64,000 nucleotides of DNA from Desulfobacteraceae bacterium. Its GTDB lineage: Bacteria > Desulfobacterota > Desulfobacteria > Desulfobacterales > JAABRJ01. The stretch lies in NCBI GenBank assembly GCA_022340425.1, contig JAJDNY010000147.1, positions 1 through 64,000 on the forward strand. Direction: 5' to 3'. Below are positions 58,133 through 64,000 of this stretch, piece by piece (the stretch's first letter is position 1; the number at the start of each line of letters is the position of its first letter). The translations under genes and the position numbers were made by a program. The notes beneath the pieces were generated by a model, which did not search any database, was not told the DNA's origin, and worked only from the letters and a program-made list of their open reading frames with translations.

Positions 58133-61100
58133 CCGGGTGAAGCGCTTTGGGCTTGCCCTGGCTGTCGTGGGCGCTGTGTTGCTGGCCCTGGCCCTGTGGC
58201 TGGGCCCGCGCTTGTGGGATCAGCAGTGGATGAAAAGCCGGGTGGCCGCCCAGCTCTCGGCGCGTGTCGGCGGTGAAGTCGCCTTCGACCGGCTGGCGGT
58301 GACCTTTTTGCCGCGCTTGCGCGTCCAGTTTAGCGGCTGCCGGATCTCCGTCCCGGGGGTCGGACGCGGCGACCTGCCCCAGGCGACCTTTTACCCGCGG
58401 CTGGCGCCGCTTTTGATGGGCAAGCTGAAGCCGGCCGCGATCTCCCTCCTGGCCCCGGAGGTCGCCCTGCAGATGCCGGCGGCCATCCCCCGGGGGCAGA
58501 TGTCGGGCGCCGCGCCGCCCTTCGATCTGACCATCGTGGGGGGGCGATTGGAAGTGAGCCGGGGCTCCCAGCGGCTGCTGCAGCTGGCCGATCTTGACTT
58601 GCAGGTGAGCGGCTCCCAGGGCCGCCCCCGTTTCGAATTGCAGTGCCGCTCCAGCCTCTGGCAGCGCCTCGTCGCCGCCGGCCAAACCCCCAGCGGCGAG
58701 AAGGTCCTGCGCGGCCAGGCCGAGGTCACCGGCTTTGCGCCCGCCGCACTGCTGGAGACCTTCGCGCCCGCGACCGCCGCCCACCTGCAGCTCGCCCCGA
58801 TCGATTTGACCGCCGCCTTTACGGCCGCCGCCGGCTCCGGCCTGCAGGCCCGGCTGCAGAGCCCCCGGCTGGGGGCCACCGTAACGGGCACCAGCGGGCA
58901 GTTCGCTCTGGCGGGCGAGAATTTGGCCCTCTCGATTGCCCTGAACGCTGCGGGGTGCGAGATCGAACTCGAACCCCTGCGGGTGACGGCGCCGGCGGCG
59001 GTTCTTTCCGGCCGCCTGGAGCTTGCGCCCCAGGCGCCCCGGCTGGTGCTGGCGCTGAGCGGGCGGGAGGTGGACCTTAGCGCCGTGCGGCAGGCGCTTA
59101 AGGATCTGCTGGGCGATCACCCGGTGGTGCGCCGGGTGCTTGCCATCGTGCGCGGGGGCCGCCTGCCCGAAGCGCAGTGGGACGCCTCGGGGAATACCTG
59201 GCGGGAGCTTTTCGGGTGGGAGAATTTCCGCGCTCGGACCCGGCTTGCCGACGGGCGCGTTTTTGTGCCCAAGCCGGGGCTGGATCTGAACGACGTGGCC
59301 GGTGAGGTGGTAATTGCCCAGGGGCGGCTGACCGGCAGCGGGCTGCAGGCCCAGTTGGGGAACTCCGCGGGGCGCGACGGTGCGCTGCACCTGGGGTTGA
59401 CCGGAGCGGCCGAGGCCCCCTTTGGGCTGGACCTGCAGGTGGCGGCCGATCTTTCCCAGCTGCCGCCGGTCCTTAAGCGCATCGGCGGTCCCCCGGCCTA
59501 CCTGGCCGAGCTGGCCAAGCTCGATGCGGTCAGCGGGCGGGGGCTGGGGCGTCTGAAGCTCGAAAAAAAGTCGACGGGCATGGCGGTCGTCGTGGCGGTG
59601 GAGGAATTCGATCTCGAAGCCGATTACCAGCGGCTGCCGGCCCGGGTGAGCCTGGCCGGGGGCAGCTTTTTCCTGGATTCAAGTGAGATCCGGGTGGCCG
59701 GGCTGGGCGGTCAAATGGGCGGGACGACCTTTAAGGGGCTCTCGGCACGGCTGGGCCGGCGGCCGCCCTACGCCCTGGAGATCACCTCCCTGGCGGCCAG
59801 CGTCGCCCTCTCTGAACTCTTCCCTTGGCTGCTGGGCTTTCCCGCCCTGCAAGAGCCCCTGGCGCGGTTGGCACCGCTCTCCGGGGGAGTCGAACTGGCG
59901 GCCGCAACCCTTTCCGGGCCGCTGTTCGCGCCGGCGCGCTGGCGTTTCCAGGCCACCGGCCACCTGGCGGCGGTTGCGGCCGGGGCGGGGCTGCTGGGGG
60001 CGCCGCTGGGGGTCGCCGCGGCGCGCTTCCAGGCCCAAAACGGCGGGCTGCAGTTTGACGATGCCGCCCTGTCCTGGGAGGACGCCCGGCTGACGGCCGC
60101 CGGCAGCCTGGTGGGGTTTCCCGGGCCTGTTCGGGAGCTCGACCTGACCGTGGGCGGCGTGCTGCAGGCCGTTTCGGCCGCCCGGCTGCTGGAGCGGCTG
60201 GGGACGCCGGCGGGGCTGGGCGTGCGCACCCCGCTGAAGATCGCCGACGGCCAATTGAAGTGGCGCGCCACCGGTGCAGTTGGCTTCAGCGGCAATCTGA
60301 GCGTGGCCGGCGGCCCCGGCGTGGACCTGGAAATCCGCCAGGATGAAGAAAAGCAGCGCTTTCAGCAGGTCAGCATCCGGGATGGGGAGAAGCTGGCCAC
60401 CCTGAGCCTGGATCTTTCCCAGGGGGTTGCTGGGATCGCCTTTGACGGGTACCTGGAGCGGGCCACGCTGGAGAGACTGATCATCAGCGACCAGCTGCCC
60501 AGCGGGTGGCTGCGCGGCTCGTTCAGCGCCCGGATTCCCCTCGCCGCGCCCGTGGAAGCCAGCATCAGCGGCCGCCTGGCGGGCGAGAATATCGTCTTGC
60601 CGGGCCCCTTGACGGGTCCGCTGATCATCCACGCCATTGCCCTGGAAGGCCAAGGCCAGCGGTTGCGGGTCGGCGCCGCGGACCTGGCCTGGAAGGGGCA
60701 GCGGTTTCAGCTCCAGGGAAACCTCAGCCGGCGTGAAGGGCGGCTGGTGGCAGACATGGAGGCCACGGCCGACCGGATCGATGGGGACCAGCTGCTGCCG
60801 CCGGCCGCGAGCAGCCCCCCGGCCGGGGGGGAGGCCAGACCATGGCCGAAGCTGGCGGGGCGGCTGGGGGTCCGGGTGGGGATCCTGACCCTGGGCGGCC
60901 GCACGTGGCGGCCGGTGGGCGCCGAGGTGAGCTTTGACGACCAGCGGATGGAGGTGGCGCTCCAGGACGCGGCCCTTTGCGGGATTCAAACCGGCGGATA
61001 TGTCACCCTGACCCCCCGCGACGTGCGCCTGGATTTGAAGACGGCGGCGCAAGACGGTGCCCTGCGCGAGGCCCTGGATTGCCTTTGGGGCCGCCAGGAT

Positions 61101-61691
61101 CTGATGGACGGCCGCTTCGATTTGCAGGCCAGCATCTTCGGCGCCGGCCCGGCCGTCGATCTGCGCAGGCAATTGCGGGGGCCGCTTCGCCTGCAGGCCC
61201 GCGCCGGAAGAATCTACCGCTTCAACCTGCTCACCAAGATTTTTTCCCTGCTGAACATCACCGAGATCTACCGCGGCGAGCTTCCCGATCTGGTCGGTCA
61301 GGGGTTTGCCTACAGCGCAATCGATCTTGCCGCCCGGTTCGAGGAGGGTCGGCTGGTGATCGAAGAGGCGGTCCTGGATGCCCCCAGCATGAAAATCGTC
61401 TGTGGGGGAAGCGTGGATCTGATCGCCCAGCAGATGGATCTCACCTTTCTGGTGGCGCCGCTAAAGACCGTCGACCGCCTTCTGGGGTGGGTGCCCATGG
61501 TCAGCCATGTTCTGGGGGGGACCCTGGTCTCCTTTCCCGTCCGGGCGACAGGCGACCTGCGCGACCCCACCATCGTGCCGCTTTCCCCTTCGGCGGTGGG
61601 CGCCGGGCTGCTGGGTATTCTCAAAAACATCCTCACGCTGCCGGTAACCCTGATCGATCTCTTGACCCCCGGGGACGAGGTCGAGGAGTGA
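58122..61691 (+). CDS. AsmA-like protein (1189 aa)
   Basis: A very large protein with one N-terminal helix ('FGLALAVVGAVLLALALWLG') and a long periplasmic beta-rich region. The N-terminal 'RVGGEVAFDRLAVTFLPRLR' is the AsmA domain signature, and the end ('FNLLTKIFSLLNITEIYRGE', 'MDLTFLVAPLKTVDRLLGWV') resembles the C-terminal AsmA-like domain. AsmA-like proteins (TamB, YhdP) are bridge-like lipid-transfer proteins between inner and outer membrane. It is translated in overlap with perM, suggesting a joint envelope role. Confidence 0.85.
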   Translation: MRSSRVKRFGLALAVVGAVLLALALWLGPRLWDQQWMKSRVAAQLSARVGGEVAFDRLAVTFLPRLRVQFSGCRISVPGVGRGDLPQATFYPRLAPLLMGKLKPAAISLLAPEVALQMPAAIPRGQMSGAAPPFDLTIVGGRLEVSRGSQRLLQLADLDLQVSGSQGRPRFELQCRSSLWQRLVAAGQTPSGEKVLRGQAEVTGFAPAALLETFAPATAAHLQLAPIDLTAAFTAAAGSGLQARLQSPRLGATVTGTSGQFALAGENLALSIALNAAGCEIELEPLRVTAPAAVLSGRLELAPQAPRLVLALSGREVDLSAVRQALKDLLGDHPVVRRVLAIVRGGRLPEAQWDASGNTWRELFGWENFRARTRLADGRVFVPKPGLDLNDVAGEVVIAQGRLTGSGLQAQLGNSAGRDGALHLGLTGAAEAPFGLDLQVAADLSQLPPVLKRIGGPPAYLAELAKLDAVSGRGLGRLKLEKKSTGMAVVVAVEEFDLEADYQRLPARVSLAGGSFFLDSSEIRVAGLGGQMGGTTFKGLSARLGRRPPYALEITSLAASVALSELFPWLLGFPALQEPLARLAPLSGGVELAAATLSGPLFAPARWRFQATGHLAAVAAGAGLLGAPLGVAAARFQAQNGGLQFDDAALSWEDARLTAAGSLVGFPGPVRELDLTVGGVLQAVSAARLLERLGTPAGLGVRTPLKIADGQLKWRATGAVGFSGNLSVAGGPGVDLEIRQDEEKQRFQQVSIRDGEKLATLSLDLSQGVAGIAFDGYLERATLERLIISDQLPSGWLRGSFSARIPLAAPVEASISGRLAGENIVLPGPLTGPLIIHAIALEGQGQRLRVGAADLAWKGQRFQLQGNLSRREGRLVADMEATADRIDGDQLLPPAASSPPAGGEARPWPKLAGRLGVRVGILTLGGRTWRPVGAEVSFDDQRMEVALQDAALCGIQTGGYVTLTPRDVRLDLKTAAQDGALREALDCLWGRQDLMDGRFDLQASIFGAGPAVDLRRQLRGPLRLQARAGRIYRFNLLTKIFSLLNITEIYRGELPDLVGQGFAYSAIDLAARFEEGRLVIEEAVLDAPSMKIVCGGSVDLIAQQMDLTFLVAPLKTVDRLLGWVPMVSHVLGGTLVSFPVRATGDLRDPTIVPLSPSAVGAGLLGILKNILTLPVTLIDLLTPGDEVEE

Positions 61692-61763
61692 GCCCGGCCC
61701 CAAGCCGGCAGCTTCAGGGCTGAGAAAGCGGTAAAAAGTCCAAAATTTTGGATGGTGGTGTAG

Positions 61764-61862
61764 AAAGTCCAAGTTACGGCGCGCAAATCTCAGCGGCGTG
61801 AGGCGTACTTAACGTACGCCGCAGCGACTTCGAGATGCAGCGCAACGCAGAAATTGGACTTT
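61764..61862 (-). repeat. MITE-like repeat element, copy 2 (opposite orientation)
   Basis: A 99-base element bounded by AAAGTCCAA and TTGGACTTT, an exact nine-base terminal inverted repeat. The inner GGCGTAC/GTACGCC stem is identical to that of copy 1; only the loop (GTTA versus AGA) and one base near an end differ. It fills the gap between the convergent asmA-like and lipoprotein genes. A further perfect palindrome, TCCAAAATTTTGGA, lies 11 bases outside it (61739-61752). Confidence 0.85.
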
Positions 61863-61873
61863 GTACGCCGCCA

Positions 61874-62623
61874 TCAGGGTTGGGCGGCGGCGTCCAGCGG
61901 CAGCGTGATCACCCGCGTGGCGCCGGTTTCCACCTGCACCAGTTCCAGCCAGAGTTTGCGGGCCGAGGGTGCTTCGCCGGGGAAAAAGAGAAACCCGTGG
62001 GCCAGGCTGTTGGGGCCGATCTGTCTGTTTTCAAGGCTTTTTTCGCGGAGGTCCTGGCTGATCCGGCGGCGCGCGTCATCGGAGCTGTAGCCTTTGATGC
62101 CGCCCAGGGTGCCTCCGGCGGCCGCGCCCACGGCGGCACCCTTGCCGGCACTTTCCAGCACGTTCTGACCGGTGACGATGCCCACCGCCGAGCCGATCAG
62201 GGCGCCGGCCGCGGCCCCGAAAAATCCGGCCTTGGCCCCTTCGGAGAAAACCTCCTTGGTCTTGGAGAACCCGCTGACGCGTTCGTAGGCGACCTGGCGC
62301 GCCAACAGCGGCCAGAGGTTGCCTTCGTCGTCCTCGAGGTAACTCTGGGCGGCATTGATTTCCAGCCCCTGGCGGCCCTCGTTGTGGAACACAACCTGGA
62401 CCGGCAGGAGCCCGCTGCCGCGGATATCGAAGCCGAACGCCTCACGGGCTTCCTGGGGGTCGTTGAAGGCTTTGGCGCCCAGCGTGGTCTCCATCACCGT
62501 CACGGCGTTGGGATAGGCCGCGGGCGGCCTGAAGGAAACTGGTTTGGCCTGGTAGGTTCGGCCGCAGGCCGCCAAGGCCATGGCAGCGCCCAGCAGGACC
62601 AGGGTAGACAGAATGCGTTTCAT
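61874..62623 (-). CDS. Glycine-zipper lipoprotein
   Basis: 249 residues. Signal peptide with lipobox ('VLLGAAMALAAC') predicts a lipid-anchored envelope protein. The middle has a Gly/Ala zipper ('GFFGAAAGALIGSAVGIVTG', 'GKGAAVGAAAGGTLGGIKGY') typical of outer-membrane proteins that insert or oligomerise in the bilayer. The family beyond that is not recognised. GAGGAG precedes the ATG at 62623; upstream in-frame starts are not supported. Confidence 0.75.
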   Translation of the reverse strand: MKRILSTLVLLGAAMALAACGRTYQAKPVSFRPPAAYPNAVTVMETTLGAKAFNDPQEAREAFGFDIRGSGLLPVQVVFHNEGRQGLEINAAQSYLEDDEGNLWPLLARQVAYERVSGFSKTKEVFSEGAKAGFFGAAAGALIGSAVGIVTGQNVLESAGKGAAVGAAAGGTLGGIKGYSSDDARRRISQDLREKSLENRQIGPNSLAHGFLFFPGEAPSARKLWLELVQVETGATRVITLPLDAAAQP

Positions 62624-62666
62624 GGGCTGCTCCTCGCGGGGGCGGATGGGCCGCCCCGTTTTCCTG

Positions 62667-63101
62667 CTAAAAAGCTCCCAGCTGGCAGGGTTTGATTTTG
62701 ATTCCCAAGGCTTCACAGGCCCCGCTGACGGCCATTTTGCGGAGGTTGAAGCGCTCGGCCAGCGCCCACGTGGCACGGCAGGGCAGCCGTCCCTTTTCAA
62801 GCGCGGCCTGGATGGCCGCCGCCAGCTCGGGCGTCTCCGGCGGCCGGGGCGTTACGATGCGCTTCTGCGGGCTGTAGCCGAAAAGCCCCAGCTGGCATTT
62901 CACCAGCCGGACCCCCATCAGGTCCAGGGTTTGGCCGACGGCTGCGGGGGCGACCCCCAGGCCCGCGGCGATCTGGAATGCCACGGCGCAGGGCAGCTCG
63001 CCGGTGGGCGCATGCCGCCCAACCGCTTCCTGAATCAGTGGGTCCGGCGCTGCGTTGGGGGGGTGTTTGGGGCCGAATTTGGAAGGGGGCGCGGCTGTCA
63101 T
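62667..63101 (-). CDS. Protein with duplicated LPC...CQLG module
   Basis: 144 residues built from two similar ~39-residue units: 'ELPCAVAFQIAAGLGVAPAA' to 'VKCQLGLF', and 'RLPCRATWALAERFNLRKMA' to 'KPCQLGAF'. Each opens with LPC and ends in CQLGxF; in between they look like a helix-turn-helix ('LGVAPAAVGQTLDLMGVRL'). Four conserved Cys suggest a metal or redox site. No known family was recognised. It is divergent from ispG. Confidence 0.6.
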   Translation of the reverse strand: MTAAPPSKFGPKHPPNAAPDPLIQEAVGRHAPTGELPCAVAFQIAAGLGVAPAAVGQTLDLMGVRLVKCQLGLFGYSPQKRIVTPRPPETPELAAAIQAALEKGRLPCRATWALAERFNLRKMAVSGACEALGIKIKPCQLGAF

Positions 63102-63133
63102 CGGTGGTTTCCTTTCGCTGGGGGGATGGCCGT

Positions 63134-63162
63134 TTTATAGGACAATTTGGGTCCGGGCACAA
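63134..63162 (-). promoter_or_regulatory. Promoter candidate for the LPC...CQLG gene
   Basis: On the minus strand TATAAA (63139-63134) is preceded at 17 bases by TTGTGC (63162-63157). The -35 is weak, which would fit need for an activator. Confidence 0.4.
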
Positions 63163-63186
63163 TTGCAAAGCGTTAGGCGCCTGCCA

Positions 63187-63202
63187 CTTGATCAATCTCA
63201 AG
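63187..63202. promoter_or_regulatory. Crp/Fnr-like palindrome in the ispG divergent gap
   Basis: CTTGA-TCAATC-TCAAG is a 5-6-5 inverted repeat of the general TTGA-N6-TCAA shape also shown by the hcp box. It lies between the divergent small Cys-protein and ispG genes. Confidence 0.35.
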
Positions 63203-63294
63203 GTCTCTGTTAGAAAAAACCAGTCGGGCGCCGTGCCCGATGAACCGTGCCACAGACCGCCGCGGCGGTCGCTGCATGAGGGGCAGCCAAGGCC

Positions 63295-64000
63295 ATGACC
63301 ATTGTTGCAGAACGCCGCCCGACGCGCCAGATCCGGGTCGGTAGCCTCGCCGTCGGCGGCACGGCCCCGGTGGCGGTGCAGTCCATGACCAACACCCGCA
63401 CCCAGGACGTGGCCGCAACCGTCGCCCAGATCCGGCGGCTGGAGGCCGCCGGCTGCGAGATCGTGCGGGTGGCGGTGCCTGATGCTGAGGCGGCCACAGC
63501 CATCCGCGCCATCCGCCGTGCCATCGCGATCCCCTTGATCGCCGATATCCACTTCGATTACCGCCTGGCGCTCGCCGCCCTGGCGGCCGGTGCCGACGGG
63601 CTGCGCATCAACCCCGGCAATATCGGCGGGGGGCGCAAGGTCCGGGCCGTGGTGGCGGCCGCCCGGGACCACGGGGCGCCCATCCGCATCGGGGTCAACG
63701 CCGGGTCGTTGGAAAAGGAGCTGCTGCAGGCCCACGGCGGCCCCACCGCCGAGGCCATGGTGGCCAGCGCCCTGCGTCACATCGCCCTGCTGCGCGCCTG
63801 CGACTTCCACGAGATCAAGGTTTCGCTGAAAGCCTCGGATGTGGCGCGCACCGTTTCGGCCTACCGCCTGCTGGCGCAAGAGACCGACCTGCCGCTGCAC
63901 GTCGGCGTTACCGAGGCCGGCGGGCTTTTCCCGGGGATCGTCAAGTCCGCCATCGGGATCGGAATGCTGCTGGCCGAGGGGATCGGGGATACCCTGCGGG
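63295..64000 (+). CDS. ispG: 4-hydroxy-3-methylbut-2-enyl diphosphate synthase, 5' part
   Basis: The gene runs off the right edge; 235 codons of an expected ~360 are present. The N-terminal TIM barrel is clear: '[20 protein letters not shown]', then '[19 protein letters not shown]', '[18 protein letters not shown]', '[11 protein letters not shown]' and '[11 protein letters not shown]'. The Cys ligands of the [4Fe-4S] cluster lie in the missing C-terminal part. IspG makes HMBPP in the MEP isoprenoid pathway. The ribosome-binding site before 63295 is weak. Confidence 0.94.
   Translation, partial: MTIVAERRPTRQIRVGSLAVGGTAPVAVQSMTNTRTQDVAATVAQIRRLEAAGCEIVRVAVPDAEAATAIRAIRRAIAIPLIADIHFDYRLALAALAAGADGLRINPGNIGGGRKVRAVVAAARDHGAPIRIGVNAGSLEKELLQAHGGPTAEAMVASALRHIALLRACDFHEIKVSLKASDVARTVSAYRLLAQETDLPLHVGVTEAGGLFPGIVKSAIGIGMLLAEGIGDTLR

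Noticed and set aside
1-64000. CRISPR arrays, rRNA, tRNA, insertion sequences with transposase, phage genes
   Set aside because: I looked for regularly spaced repeats, conserved RNA motifs and transposase or integrase motifs on both strands and saw none; only the MITE-like pair at 56814 and 61764 is repeated.

Overview
The window is about 64 kb of GC-rich, gene-dense DNA. Gene content points to a Desulfobacterota (former Deltaproteobacteria) chromosome, perhaps Desulfobacterales-like. The clues are an HcpR/hybrid-cluster-protein locus, a PrkA/YeaH/SpoVR stress locus, a FadN-type beta-oxidation pair, an alternative complex III (ACIII) and a cbb3-type oxidase. The taxonomic call is inference, since no rRNA or tRNA gene was found. 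The oxidase and a pyruvate dehydrogenase-type complex suggest a lineage that tolerates or respires oxygen.

Layout. 1-850: lower-GC left edge with a Crp/Fnr regulator gene that has lost its DNA-binding end. 848-4097 (minus): hypothetical protein, DnaJ-domain protein, DUF6122 membrane protein, TPR lipoprotein, SafE/UreH-like membrane protein. 4366-7571 (plus): four tightly coupled genes (small anchored protein, FtsX-like permease, ABC ATPase, Cys-rich membrane protein with a CPWC motif) of unknown function. 7595-8500: ZupT metal transporter. 8704-16380 (minus): PrkA kinase, YeaH (DUF444), SpoVR and a second, different PrkA kinase, with a good promoter in front. 16603-29333 (minus): one 12.7-kb respiratory block, actB-C-D-F-A then ccoN, a diheme ccoO, ccoS, small subunits, a monoheme cytochrome and the copper ATPase ccoI. 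This would carry electrons from quinol through ACIII to cbb3 oxidase, with its copper and assembly factors.

29653-33034: sugar-phosphate isomerase-like protein plus inositol-phosphate-synthase-like protein; Cache-domain periplasmic protein plus SatP acetate/succinate transporter. 33459-38342: pdhA-pdhB-pdhC-lpdA. 38531-41711: TPR protein, PilZ protein, diguanylate cyclase, rubrerythrin-like protein. 41790-45801: Crp/Fnr regulator (HcpR-like) divergent from hcp, followed by a zinc-ribbon protein with a degenerate HD domain and a ferredoxin-like protein. A TTGAC-N4-GTCAA box lies where a class II activator would bind. 45983-50450: PfkB kinase, TrxB, Dus, DUF1848 protein and a small partner.

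50779-54410: fadN-fadA behind a promoter overlapped by TGAATGA-N4-TCATTCA, the operator shape of TetR-type FadR. 54760-61691: zinc-ribbon protein, UbiB kinase, PerM permease, AsmA-like protein. Two nearly identical ~98-bp MITE-like elements in opposite orientation bracket perM-asmA. 61874-64000: lipoprotein, a protein with a duplicated Cys motif, and the start of ispG.
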